Under the pieces are notes generated by a model. It ran no database searches. It was not told the DNA's origin and worked only from the letters and a program-made list of their open reading frames with translations. From contig NZ_SOEO01000002.1 in the NCBI RefSeq assembly GCF_004365655.1, forward strand, positions 248,001 to 312,000: a DNA stretch of 64,000 nucleotides. The letters are read 5' to 3'. This stretch comes from Epilithonimonas xixisoli (GTDB taxonomy: Bacteria > Bacteroidota > Bacteroidia > Flavobacteriales > Weeksellaceae). This document shows positions 1 to 8,725 of the stretch, piece after piece; within the stretch, counting starts at the first letter, position 1, and every line of letters begins with the position of its first letter. The position numbers and the translations under genes are program-made.

Positions 1-111
1 AACAATGCTATCTCCAGGCGCAATTGCCATTGTTTTCCAAACATCTACTCGATGCTTTCCGATGCAGGAAGTCAGAAAAGCCAAAATTGAAATAAGAATT
101 ATTTTTTTCAT
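1..111 (-). CDS. Lipoprotein N-terminus, cut by window edge
   Basis: The first 37 codons of a minus-strand gene are present. They begin MKKIILISILAFLTSC, a lysine-rich start, a hydrophobic stretch and an L-T-S-C lipobox, which is a type II signal peptide for a lipid-anchored envelope protein. The rest lies outside the window, so no function can be given. It is divergent from the receptor gene at 275, with 163 bases between the two starts. Confidence 0.7.
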   Translation of the reverse strand, partial: MKKIILISILAFLTSCIGKHRVDVWKTMAIAPGDSIV

Positions 112-224
112 AATTCAAAAGTAAAAGATTCTGCGACTTCCAATCGGCAAGATTCTACAAACACCCGTTTTTTCCCGATGAAAATTGTTTGGTCGGATTA
201 AAACCTCATCAAGTCTAAACGCTA

Positions 225-255
225 TTTCATAAGGAAAGTCTTGAAAATACATTTG
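225..255 (+). promoter_or_regulatory. Bacteroidetes-type promoter for the receptor gene at 275
   Basis: A perfect -7 box TACATTTG (248-255, consensus TAnnTTTG) lies 19 bases after TTTC (225-228), one base off the -33 TTTG. Transcription would start near 261, 14 bases before the ATG. Confidence 0.5.
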
Positions 256-274
256 CATCATCAAATTAAAACTT

Positions 275-2374
275 ATGAAACTACAGTCTTTAATAATCGC
301 AACACTATTTTCAGCCACAGCTTTTGGTCAAATCGAAAAAGATAGTTTAAAAGAAATTGAAAAAGTAAATATTCTCGTGAAGAAAAAATTGATCGAGAGA
401 AAAGCCGACAGATTAATCTTCGATGTAGATGCATCAATCGCTTCGCAAGGAATGGATGCGGGAGAAACGCTTGCCAATGTTCCAATGTTGAAAGTAGATG
501 AAAATATGGGAACGATTTCTATCACAGGAAAAAGCAGTGTAAATGTGATGATTAATGGAAAAATGCTGAATCTCCAAGGAACGGCTTTATTAAATTACCT
601 GAGATCAATCCGATCAGAAAATATTTCAAAAATCGAAGTAATCACGACTCCGCCATCAAAATATGAAGCGCAAGGAAACAGCGGACTCATCAATATTATC
701 TTAAAGAAAAATCCAAATCTTGGTTTCAGTGGCAATATCAACACAGGTTTTACACAACGAACTTACTTCAATGGTACAACCAACGGAACTTTGAATTATC
801 AAACCGAAAAGCTTAGTTTAAGTTTAAAAACTAGTTATATTGATGGTGCAAAACGTTCTAATGAAAGATACACAATCCTTGGCGAATCCAAAAATTACAG
901 CGAATCTACGAGAAAAGATATGTGGCAGGATTTGACACCGAGCTTGAATGCTTCTTACAAAATCAATAAAAACTCAGAAATTGGGATGGAATATATTTTT
1001 GGTGGAGAGAAAAACGGAATGGATATACTAAACACAACCAAAAATATCGGCTCAGATTTAAGAGAAACAAATCTAATTACCAACACATTTCACAGAGAAA
1101 AATCGCCAACGCAAACTTTCAGTACTTACTACGATTTGAAGTTGGATTCTCTTGGTAAGAAATTGAGTTTTGCTGGGAATTTTTATAAAAATAATAATGA
1201 CACGGAAGTCAATTTTTCGACTTTGACTTTGCCAGAAAATACCATTCAAGATGTGAGAACTTTATCGAAAATCAAGCCTCAAATTTTCTCTGTTCAAGGT
1301 GATTTGGAATTGCCTTTTTCCTTTGGAACGATTGAAACCGGTGCGAAATTCAATCAATTCAGAAATTCTGCGGATTTGAAATATCTTGATTTCGAAAACA
1401 ATCAATACACCATTGATAATGAAAAAAGTAGCACATTCAATTATCGTGAAGAGAATTATGCTGTTTACGGAAGTTTTGCGAAAAGTTTTGGGGAACATTG
1501 GGAAACGAAAGCTGGATTGCGCTACGAAAACACGGTTGTAAAAAGCTCTGTGAATAATTTCTCTTATGGACAATTTTTCCCTTCGGCTTTTGTTTCTTAT
1601 AAGGCAGAAAAAAACATGTTCAGTTTGTCCTATTCCAGAAGAATCAACCGACCAAGTATGAGCAATTTGAATCCATTCCGTTGGTACGAAAATCCGTATT
1701 CTTATTCATCAGGAAATCCTTTGCTGAAGCCTTCTTATATCAACAATTATGAGTTGGGTTACACGTACAACAACAAATTTTCGACAAGCATTTATTATTT
1801 GAAATTGAAGAATGCGTTTGGACAAGTCGGATTTTTGGATGGAATTTCTCAAACGGGAGATTATCTTAATTATTACAACAATAATTTTTACGGCGCCAAT
1901 GTTTCTTACACCGATACTTTTTTCAAATTCTGGGAAACAACGATTTCTGCAAATGCGTCTTATCAGAATTCGGAAGTTTTCAATATGAATGCGGAAACAT
2001 CAAACGGAACTTCGGTAAGTTATTCTATCAACAACACATTTATTCTTAATAAAACAAAAACGGTTGCTCTCTTCCTTAATTATGACCAAAGTTTGCCTTA
2101 CAAAAATGTGAATTCTTATTTTCATAATTTCTCCAACCTTAATTCCGGAATCAAAGTTTCTCTGATGGAAAAGCAACTTCAAATCAATACAACTGTGACC
2201 AATATTTTTGCTCAGCGATGGAAAGGCGACAAATATTACGATGACAACAGCCAGCATTTTAATAACTATTGGGACGGAAGAAGTTTCCGTTTGAGCGTAA
2301 ATTACACTTTCGGGAATAAGAAAAAATTCAGCAAAAAGAATATTAATTTTGAAGAAAAAGACAGAGCAAATTAA
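275..2374 (+). CDS. Outer-membrane beta-barrel receptor, TonB-dependent-receptor-like
   Basis: A 699-residue protein with a signal peptide (residues 1-19, cleaved after AFGQ). A plug-like domain follows at roughly residues 35-140, with the stretches ADRLIFDVD, GMDAGETLANVPML and IEVITTPPSKYEAQGNSGLINI typical of this family. The rest is a long run of amphipathic beta-strands ending in aromatic-rich barrel strands. It fits the flavobacterial outer-membrane beta-barrel family related to TonB-dependent receptors (OMP_b-brl_3 type). It lacks the N-terminal carboxypeptidase-regulatory-like domain of SusC proteins and has no SusD partner nearby, so the substrate cannot be inferred. The gene at 2600 encodes a paralogue of the same architecture. 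Confidence 0.8.
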   Translation: MKLQSLIIATLFSATAFGQIEKDSLKEIEKVNILVKKKLIERKADRLIFDVDASIASQGMDAGETLANVPMLKVDENMGTISITGKSSVNVMINGKMLNLQGTALLNYLRSIRSENISKIEVITTPPSKYEAQGNSGLINIILKKNPNLGFSGNINTGFTQRTYFNGTTNGTLNYQTEKLSLSLKTSYIDGAKRSNERYTILGESKNYSESTRKDMWQDLTPSLNASYKINKNSEIGMEYIFGGEKNGMDILNTTKNIGSDLRETNLITNTFHREKSPTQTFSTYYDLKLDSLGKKLSFAGNFYKNNNDTEVNFSTLTLPENTIQDVRTLSKIKPQIFSVQGDLELPFSFGTIETGAKFNQFRNSADLKYLDFENNQYTIDNEKSSTFNYREENYAVYGSFAKSFGEHWETKAGLRYENTVVKSSVNNFSYGQFFPSAFVSYKAEKNMFSLSYSRRINRPSMSNLNPFRWYENPYSYSSGNPLLKPSYINNYELGYTYNNKFSTSIYYLKLKNAFGQVGFLDGISQTGDYLNYYNNNFYGANVSYTDTFFKFWETTISANASYQNSEVFNMNAETSNGTSVSYSINNTFILNKTKTVALFLNYDQSLPYKNVNSYFHNFSNLNSGIKVSLMEKQLQINTTVTNIFAQRWKGDKYYDDNSQHFNNYWDGRSFRLSVNYTFGNKKKFSKKNINFEEKDRAN

Positions 2375-2399
2375 TTCATAAAACTGTTTAAAAATCATC

Positions 2400-2514
2400 A
2401 ACCGCATAGGCACATAGAAATAATGCAGAATTTATTTATAAGAAAGATAAAATAGAGCCAAATCGCCAGCTATTTTACCTTAAATCTCTAAAAATACTAT
2501 GTGTCTATGTGGTT
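2400..2514. repeat. Long inverted repeat between the two receptor genes
   Basis: The 18-base arms 2400-2417 and 2497-2514 match at 16 of 18 positions as an inverted repeat, around a 79-base A/T-rich spacer. The arm core reads CACATAG on one side and CTATGTG on the other. It begins 26 bases after the upstream stop codon. It may be a dispersed intergenic element or an mRNA 3'-end structure. No coding potential is seen. Confidence 0.55.
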
Positions 2515-2599
2515 AATAAAAAACTTCTAAAGGTAAATTTAAAAAGCTTCAATGTAACAAATATGTTTTTCAGTTGTCTAATAAATGACAAACGAAACT

Positions 2600-4741
2600 A
2601 TGAAGTTAAAATCTATCATTCCAATCTCTGCGTTGTTTCTGAGTCAAATCTACTTTGCGCAGGAAACACCAAAAAAAGAAGAGCCTAAAGAAAAAGAAAT
2701 CGAAGCAGTAACGATTACCAAAACTAAAAAAGCCGTTGAACAAAAAGCGGACAGAACCATCTACGATTTCTCCGAGCAACCACATCTTAATTCTGGCAAC
2801 ACGTTGGAAGGATTGCAAAAAATCCCAGGATTGGTAGTTTCCGAAATGGCAGGAATGATTTACCAAGGAAAAGCTTTGGACGTTTATATGGACGGAAGAC
2901 CGTTGAACATCTACAGCACACAATTGACAGCTTATCTGGAAGGACTTCCTGCAAACAGCATCGAAAAAATTGAAATCATCACGCAACCGGGCGCAGAATT
3001 TCCTGCAACTTCGGGTGGCGCGATTATCAATATTATCACGAGTAGAAATGCTAAATCTTATCTATCGGCAACTTACGCCGGCGGTTATCGTTTCAGTAAT
3101 TATGACCATTTCAGAAGTAAATTCAACAATAGTTTGACGCTTAACTCCAAAAACAAATGGTTTGGATGGCAATTGAACGTTGGGCAATCTTACAACGAGA
3201 GCGAGACAAAATCTACGATTGATGAAATCTCAAGATTATACAATGACAATGTCAATAGAAATCAATATTTGAGAAGTGCTTTCACGTTTGACATCGGGCA
3301 AGACAGATTGCTTTTGAATTACAATCTTTCCCTTGGATCTTCGGATCGTTATGTGGATGGCTATTCTTTGTACAACGGAACAGAATCTTTTGATAAAGAC
3401 AAAATTGATCAAAGCAATACTAGAAATGAAGTAACTGCGACTTATCAGAAAAAATTTGCGGATAAAAACAAAAAGTTAGAGTTTAAAGGTTCTTATACTA
3501 GCTTCATTAATGATTTTGCGCAAGCAAGTCAAATTATAAAACCAGATCCAGATGCTTCGGAAAATGGTTCCAACCAAAATGTTTACAATTTCAGAATCGA
3601 TTATGCACAACCGATTAACATTTTGGATGAAGGAAAAATCAGTCTCGGTGCTTTTTATGACCAAATTGAATTTTCAGCAGATCTTTTTGGGATAGAAAAT
3701 TTGGATTACAAAAGCAAAACGACTGCATTCTATTCCGAAGCGAGTGCTACCAAAGGAAAAATGGATTTCGTCTTGGGACTTCGTGGAGAATATTATAATA
3801 TTAATGGAATCAGTTTAAACAGAAAAAATGGAATGTACGATGATTTAAGACCATTTGAAAAATTCAAAGTGTTTCCAAATGCGAGCATTCAGTACAACAT
3901 TATTCCGAAAATTGCTTTCTTTAATGTCAATTACAACAAGAAAATTGCTTTACCAAATGTTGCTAATCTAAATCCAAACAACACAAGATACGGAAACGAC
4001 AATATTGATTTCTCAGGAAACCCAAATCTTCAGCCAACAATTTTTGATAATTTCGAAGTTAAATTGAGTGCTTTGAATTATGCTTTCATCGGCTATAATT
4101 TCACGAATGCGAAAAATCAAGTGGTACAAATTGTGAAAAGAGAAGGCGATGATATTTTGCAAACAAGCGATAATCTTGATCGTATGAAAACGCATAATTT
4201 CAATATTGGATTTCCGATTCCTTTGGCGATTTTCAACACACCGTTCAAAGACATTATGAAAATGGATATGAATCCAGACCAGGTGAGTTTTATCTTCCTT
4301 TATGGATCTTATCAACTACAACAAATTGATCAGATCATCAATCCGAAAGGCTATTGGACTTACAATGTTTCTGGACAATTTATTTTGCCTTATAAAGTGA
4401 AGTTCAATGCCAATTATACTTATTTGACCAAAGGAAACGAGTTCTTTTTCTATCCGAACAAATCATTTTACAACACACTGAATTTGTCTCTGTCAAGGAA
4501 ATTCAATCACGAAAGAATGACGGTAACTTTGTTTGCGAATGACGTTTTCAATACCAACGAAACGAATCTTAGAACCACCAATGCCCTTCCAAGTGTGAAC
4601 ATCCGAAACAAAAATGACACAAAAACTTTTGGACTTTCTTTCACTTACAAGATCCCGACAAAAAATAAGTTGGCGAAAGAAACACCTAACTTGCTAAATC
4701 AGGAGAAGAAAGAAGATTCTGGATCAGTGCAACAGTTATAA
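2600..4741 (+). CDS. Outer-membrane beta-barrel receptor, second paralogue
   Basis: A 713-residue protein from the ATG at 2600. An ATG at 2585 would add five residues (MTNET) ahead of an otherwise normal signal peptide (MKLKSIIPISALFLSQIYFAQ), so 2600 is preferred. After a lysine/glutamate-rich linker comes a plug-like domain (KADRTIYDFSE, LEGLQKIPGLVVSEM, IEIITQPGAEFPATSGGAIINI), then a large barrel. It has the same order of motifs as the protein at 275, so the two probably arose by an old duplication. A role in uptake of a scarce nutrient is inferred from family alone. No TonB, SusD or transporter gene is adjacent. Confidence 0.78.
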   Translation: MKLKSIIPISALFLSQIYFAQETPKKEEPKEKEIEAVTITKTKKAVEQKADRTIYDFSEQPHLNSGNTLEGLQKIPGLVVSEMAGMIYQGKALDVYMDGRPLNIYSTQLTAYLEGLPANSIEKIEIITQPGAEFPATSGGAIINIITSRNAKSYLSATYAGGYRFSNYDHFRSKFNNSLTLNSKNKWFGWQLNVGQSYNESETKSTIDEISRLYNDNVNRNQYLRSAFTFDIGQDRLLLNYNLSLGSSDRYVDGYSLYNGTESFDKDKIDQSNTRNEVTATYQKKFADKNKKLEFKGSYTSFINDFAQASQIIKPDPDASENGSNQNVYNFRIDYAQPINILDEGKISLGAFYDQIEFSADLFGIENLDYKSKTTAFYSEASATKGKMDFVLGLRGEYYNINGISLNRKNGMYDDLRPFEKFKVFPNASIQYNIIPKIAFFNVNYNKKIALPNVANLNPNNTRYGNDNIDFSGNPNLQPTIFDNFEVKLSALNYAFIGYNFTNAKNQVVQIVKREGDDILQTSDNLDRMKTHNFNIGFPIPLAIFNTPFKDIMKMDMNPDQVSFIFLYGSYQLQQIDQIINPKGYWTYNVSGQFILPYKVKFNANYTYLTKGNEFFFYPNKSFYNTLNLSLSRKFNHERMTVTLFANDVFNTNETNLRTTNALPSVNIRNKNDTKTFGLSFTYKIPTKNKLAKETPNLLNQEKKEDSGSVQQL

Positions 4742-4806
4742 TTAGCATTTGTTTTGCCTGCCCCAACCCTAAAGGGAACAAAAATCAATTAAAAATTTAA
4801 TCTCTC

Positions 4807-4830
4807 AATCTCAATTGGGAGATTTTTTGT
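4807..4830 (+). terminator. Putative Rho-independent terminator after the second receptor
   Basis: AATCTC (4807-4812) pairs with GAGATT (4819-4824) around a six-base loop, followed by a T run. It stands 65 bases past the stop codon. The stem is short and A/T-rich. Confidence 0.5.
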
Positions 4831-4870
4831 GTTTTAAAATTGAAAAATTAATAGTAAATTTTCGATTCCA

Positions 4871-4964
4871 TTCGAAGAATTCATATTAAAATTTGGAATA
4901 AATTCGAAAAATTTGTATTAAATTTGCGAATAGAATCGAAGAATTCATATTAAATTTTGGATTA
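4871..4964 (+). repeat. Three degenerate ~32-base tandem repeats upstream of the ATPase
   Basis: Units begin at about 4871, 4903 and 4936. Each starts with (T)TCGAAGAATTCATATTAAA or a close variant and runs into TTTGG/TTTGC. The middle unit carries a perfect -7 box TAAATTTG (4919-4926), so the repeats overlap the probable promoter. The last unit abuts the ATG at 4964. Confidence 0.5.
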
Positions 4965-6094
4965 TGGTAGAAAGATTGCTTCAAAAAAATATAGAAAAAC
5001 GCTTGAAAGATGAGAAAGCGATCATCCTTTTCGGACCAAGACAAGTCGGGAAAAGTACTTTGATGGAATTGATGGAAAACCGATTCGAAAAACCCATCGC
5101 AAACTGGAACGGTGACCAAAGTGACATTAGAAATATTCTGGAAAACCCAACTTCTGATTTCCTGAAAACCTTGATTGGCAATTCGAAAACTTTAATTATT
5201 GATGAAGCGCAGAGAATTGAAAATATTGGAATCATCATTAAACTAATTACCGACCAAATCAAAAATGTAAAAGTGATTGCAACTGGTTCGTCGTCTTTCG
5301 ATTTAGCCAATAAAATAAACGAACCTTTGACCGGCAGAAAATGGGAATATCAATTGTTTCCGCTTTCGTTTGAAGAAATGTCGAATCAAAATGGTTTTTT
5401 GGAAGAGCGAAGATTGCTGGAACATCGTATGGTTTTCGGTTATTATCCAGAAATCGTGAACAATCCAGGCGACGAAATCGAACGTTTGAAAAACCTGAGC
5501 GAAAGTTATTTGTACAAAGATGTTTTGCAATGGGAAAATATTCAGAAGCCGGAAAAGTTGGAAAAATTACTCACTGCGCTTGCTTTGCAAATGGGAAATG
5601 AAGTTTCGTACAACGAGCTTTCGCAGTTGGTTGGGATCGATAATTTGACGGTTGAAAAGTACATCAGGCTTTTGGAACAATCTTTTATTATTTTTCGATT
5701 GGATGGTTTTAACCGAAATTTGAGAAACGAAATCAAAAAAGGAAAGAAAATCTATTTCTATGATAATGGTATTCGGAATGCGATTTTGAATAATTTCAAT
5801 CCGTTGAATCTTCGCGATGATGTGGGAAAACTTTGGGAAAATTTTTTGATTTCCGAAAGAATAAAAACCAATTCCTATCATTTGAAAAATTTCAAAACCT
5901 ATTTTTGGAGAACGCACGCACAGCAGGAAATCGATTTTTTGGAAGAAGCCGACGGAAAAATATCCGCCTACGAATTCAAATGGAACGAAAGAAAAAAAGC
6001 AAAAATCCCGAAGAATTTTTCAGAAACTTACAATCCCGAAATTGAGAAAATCATTACGAAAGATAATTTCCACGAGTTTGTGATTAATCGATAG
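4964..6094 (+). CDS. AAA-family ATPase with DUF4143 C-terminal domain
   Basis: A 376-residue protein. The N-terminal P-loop ATPase has Walker A GPRQVGKST (residues 24-32), a Walker B-like LIIDEAQ near residue 80, and a sensor-like ATGSSS near residue 108. The C-terminal half has the LSESYLYKDVL segment, a winged-helix-like stretch and a nuclease-like end (EIDFLEE, AYEFKW) seen in DUF4143 proteins. These ATPases are widespread single genes of unclear function, often near mobile or toxin loci. The cell role is not known. The E-I-D and E-F-K residues resemble a PD-(D/E)XK core, which is an inference. It stands alone behind tandem repeats. Confidence 0.8.
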   Translation: MVERLLQKNIEKRLKDEKAIILFGPRQVGKSTLMELMENRFEKPIANWNGDQSDIRNILENPTSDFLKTLIGNSKTLIIDEAQRIENIGIIIKLITDQIKNVKVIATGSSSFDLANKINEPLTGRKWEYQLFPLSFEEMSNQNGFLEERRLLEHRMVFGYYPEIVNNPGDEIERLKNLSESYLYKDVLQWENIQKPEKLEKLLTALALQMGNEVSYNELSQLVGIDNLTVEKYIRLLEQSFIIFRLDGFNRNLRNEIKKGKKIYFYDNGIRNAILNNFNPLNLRDDVGKLWENFLISERIKTNSYHLKNFKTYFWRTHAQQEIDFLEEADGKISAYEFKWNERKKAKIPKNFSETYNPEIEKIITKDNFHEFVINR

Positions 6095-6107
6095 TCATTT
6101 TGTTAAA

Positions 6108-6403
6108 ATGAAAAAGCTTCTCAAATTATTCGTTCTATCAATTTTAATGAATTGTCAATCTCAAAAAAATATTGACGATATTGAACTTATTGGAACTTGG
6201 CAATTAATTGAAATCAACCGTACTTTGGTTGATGAAAATTTTGATTCAGAAATTAAAGATAGTAAACGGACAATCACTTTTTTTGCTGATAGTAATGTAA
6301 TATAAACGTAAAGCCTCTACTTGAAATTAAAAATGGATTATTAATCATCAATTATTTGACTGGAGAAGGTGCTTCTGCAATATTCAAAAAAATTAAAAAC
6401 TAA
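6108..6403 (+). pseudogene. Decayed lipocalin-like lipoprotein gene
   Basis: The first 65 codons read as a lipoprotein: a lipobox-like MNC after a hydrophobic start, then LIGTWQLIEI, a typical opening strand of small lipocalin-like domains. A stop follows at 6303. In a different frame, 6308-6403 encodes VKPLLEIKNGLLIINYL and GEGASAIFKKIKN before a TAA, which looks like the last strands of the same fold. The middle of the domain is missing, so an internal deletion plus frameshift is the simplest reading. It could still make a short truncated peptide. Its last four bases overlap the convergent rluA-like gene. Confidence 0.6.
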
Positions 6404-7083
6404 TCTTCACACGCCTTCCAAATCGCATCATTTTGCGGAACCGGCGCAACAATTTCTACTTTTTCTTTGGTTACAGGATGTTCAAATTCCAATTTTCTGG
6501 CGTGTAGGGAAATTCCACCATCTGGATTGGAACGTGGTGCGCCGTATTTTAAATCACCTTTTATTGGAACGCCGATTTTTGACAATTGCGCTCGGATTTG
6601 ATGATGACGACCCGTTTCCAAATCGATTTCCAACAATTGATAATTATCCAAAATTTTGATGACTTGATAATTCAGAATCGATTCTTTCGCTTTGTCGGTT
6701 GGTTTTATGAAAACTGTTGCTTTGTTTGTTTTCTCATTTTTTTGAAGATAATGAATCAATCTTTGAGACTTCGGAATCATTTCTTTGCCCACAATCGCCC
6801 AATACGTTTTTTTGATTTCGCGGTTTTTCACCATCACCGTCAATCGTGTCAAAGCTTTGGAAGTTTTGGCGTAAATCACCAAGCCAGAAGTTGGTCTATC
6901 AATCCTATGAACCAAACCGAGGAAAACATTTCCAGGTTTTTCGTCTCTTTTTTTGATGAAATCTTTGATGAGTTCCAGCAAAGACAAGTCGCCGGTTTTG
7001 TCACCCTGAACGAGTTGTCCGGCTTTTTTGTTGATGACAAGAAGATGATTGTCTTCGTAAATGATTTGAGATTCTAAATTCAC
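6400..7083 (-). CDS. RluA-family RNA pseudouridine synthase
   Basis: A 227-residue protein that isomerises uridine in rRNA or tRNA. The catalytic motif HRIDRPTSGLVI holds the nucleophile Asp62. The later RLIHYL, ETGRHHQIRAQL and HARKLEFEHP segments are the usual conserved blocks of the family. The N-terminal S4 RNA-binding domain is absent, as in short RluA/RluC-like members, so the target base cannot be named. The first codon appears to be GTG, with no upstream ATG in frame. It is convergent with the pseudogene at 6108. Confidence 0.85.
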   Translation of the reverse strand: MNLESQIIYEDNHLLVINKKAGQLVQGDKTGDLSLLELIKDFIKKRDEKPGNVFLGLVHRIDRPTSGLVIYAKTSKALTRLTVMVKNREIKKTYWAIVGKEMIPKSQRLIHYLQKNEKTNKATVFIKPTDKAKESILNYQVIKILDNYQLLEIDLETGRHHQIRAQLSKIGVPIKGDLKYGAPRSNPDGGISLHARKLEFEHPVTKEKVEIVAPVPQNDAIWKACED

Positions 7084-7220
7084 AGTTGCAAATTTACTTT
7101 TTTTCTGATTAAGATAAGTTTGGACTCGATGAAATCCTTCTTTTAAGTCGTCAAATTCTTCCGTAAAATAACAGTTATAAATATTATTTTCTGTATTTTT
7201 AAAATTATAAAACTATATCT

Positions 7221-8381
7221 ATGAATCTTAACAAAACTTTTGCTTTATTTTTTCTCTTATTTTCAATCCTTACATTTTCTCAGAAAAAAATCAGCTTGGT
7301 TGATTTTGAAACCAAAAAACCAATCCCACAGGCAAGAGTAGTTTACAACAATGAAATTTCTTATACCAATGACGACGGACTTGTCACCATTCCCAATGAC
7401 ATTACCAGCATTCAAATTTCTTCTCCGGAATATGGCGACAACAAATACAATGTAAAAGATAAAATCGAGCTAAAACTTCTTTACAAAGAAATAGAAGAAG
7501 TTGTGATAAGACCGATAGATGCAAAAAAAATCATCGCTTCTGTCTTGAGAGAATACGATAAAAATTACGAAACAAAAACGTCCATCTTCAATGGAACTTT
7601 GAAGTCCAAATCTGATGTTGACAACGAGCTCAACAGAATTCTCGTGATGGATTTGGATCTCTGGACGCTCAACAACAAGTTTGATTATCGAAAAGATATT
7701 GATGAGTTTATGCAAATCAATCTTCGAAACAAGAAATTTGACAAGAACAGAAAGGACGACAAATCCTATATTTTCAATGTGAAAAACAGCACAGACGAAT
7801 CAAAATACATCAAAAGTTTTCTGCAAAGATTTTTCCTCTATAATCAATTGTTAATCTTAGATTTTCACACGAAAGGCTTTAAAATAAATGGTAAAATCAT
7901 CTATGAAAACAACGATGTTCTCACCATAGATTTCAAATCTGATGAGATTCCGAACGATGTGTCAATTTTTGAAGGCACAATGCAGTACAACAAAAAAGAA
8001 AACACAATCATCTACCTGAAATGCAAACAGTTGCAGAAAAACACAATGTCCAATTACACCAATTACTTGGAACAAGAAATCATAACTGAAACCAGCACGT
8101 TTACAGTAACTTATGATATGTATAAAAAAGGCAAAAAGTATATTCCTGCCAAAATCATAATGGAATCCGATGCCAATTTTACGATTGCAGACAAAACCTA
8201 CGCCGGAACCAATTACAGAGAATTCATTTACAGAACCCACAATTTTGCTGATAAAAAAGGACTTTCTAACAAAATAGACCTCAGTAAGTCAATCACAGAT
8301 GCCATTACGGATAATACCGTGAAGGAAACGAAAACCCTGCTATCAAGCGAAGAGCAGAAGTTTATAGATAATGATTATTAA
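7221..8381 (+). CDS. Secreted protein with carboxypeptidase-regulatory-like domain
   Basis: A 386-residue protein with a signal peptide (residues 1-20, ending TFSQ). Residues about 24-95 (VDFETKKPIPQARVVYNNE, YTNDDGLVTIP) look like a carboxypeptidase D regulatory-like beta-sandwich. The remainder is lysine/asparagine-rich and resembles uncharacterised periplasmic or outer-membrane-associated proteins of flavobacteria. There is no TonB plug or barrel, so it is not a SusC protein. Function unknown. It is a single gene convergent with the one at 8390. Confidence 0.65.
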   Translation: MNLNKTFALFFLLFSILTFSQKKISLVDFETKKPIPQARVVYNNEISYTNDDGLVTIPNDITSIQISSPEYGDNKYNVKDKIELKLLYKEIEEVVIRPIDAKKIIASVLREYDKNYETKTSIFNGTLKSKSDVDNELNRILVMDLDLWTLNNKFDYRKDIDEFMQINLRNKKFDKNRKDDKSYIFNVKNSTDESKYIKSFLQRFFLYNQLLILDFHTKGFKINGKIIYENNDVLTIDFKSDEIPNDVSIFEGTMQYNKKENTIIYLKCKQLQKNTMSNYTNYLEQEIITETSTFTVTYDMYKKGKKYIPAKIIMESDANFTIADKTYAGTNYREFIYRTHNFADKKGLSNKIDLSKSITDAITDNTVKETKTLLSSEEQKFIDNDY

Positions 8382-8389
8382 TTATTTCA

Positions 8390-8716
8390 TTAAGCTCTCG
8401 GCGCGCTCTGTCTGTTGAAAACAGAAACGATAACACCCGTGAAAAGTCCAATGGTTTTGATTCTTGCGAACTCAGAATCAAAGGGAAGACACGCGCCAAT
8501 AATGCATAATCCCGATGCGACATACATCAGATAAACAAACTTTTTGTTGAGGAAAGATTGCGCCTGAAAGATGAAACTCAAACCAATGAGAATGTAAAAA
8601 AATCGGTGATAAAGCAATTCTGTAATCTCAGGAGAAAATACATCGAACCAACCTACGGCAATGCAAATCAGTGCTAGAATAGAGAGAACGCCTTGTATTG
8701 TTTGAGAATTTTTCAT
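8390..8716 (-). CDS. Small multi-pass membrane protein, unknown function
   Basis: A 108-residue protein with three to four hydrophobic segments (about residues 7-25, 38-54, 60-78 and 86-101) and few charged residues. I do not recognise the family. It lies just downstream of the esterase gene (9-base gap, same strand), so the two may share a transcript. Confidence 0.6.
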   Translation of the reverse strand: MKNSQTIQGVLSILALICIAVGWFDVFSPEITELLYHRFFYILIGLSFIFQAQSFLNKKFVYLMYVASGLCIIGACLPFDSEFARIKTIGLFTGVIVSVFNRQSAPRA

Positions 8717-8725
8717 TTTTTAAAT

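Noticed and set aside
275-4741. SusC/SusD polysaccharide-utilisation locus
   Set aside because: Neither receptor has the SusC N-terminal domain and there is no SusD or glycoside hydrolase gene beside them.
4871-4964. CRISPR-like repeat array
   Set aside because: Units are contiguous and degenerate without spacers, and no cas gene is nearby.
4964-6094. Part of an anti-phage defence system
   Set aside because: DUF4143 ATPases occur in many settings; no nuclease, methylase or other defence gene is adjacent.
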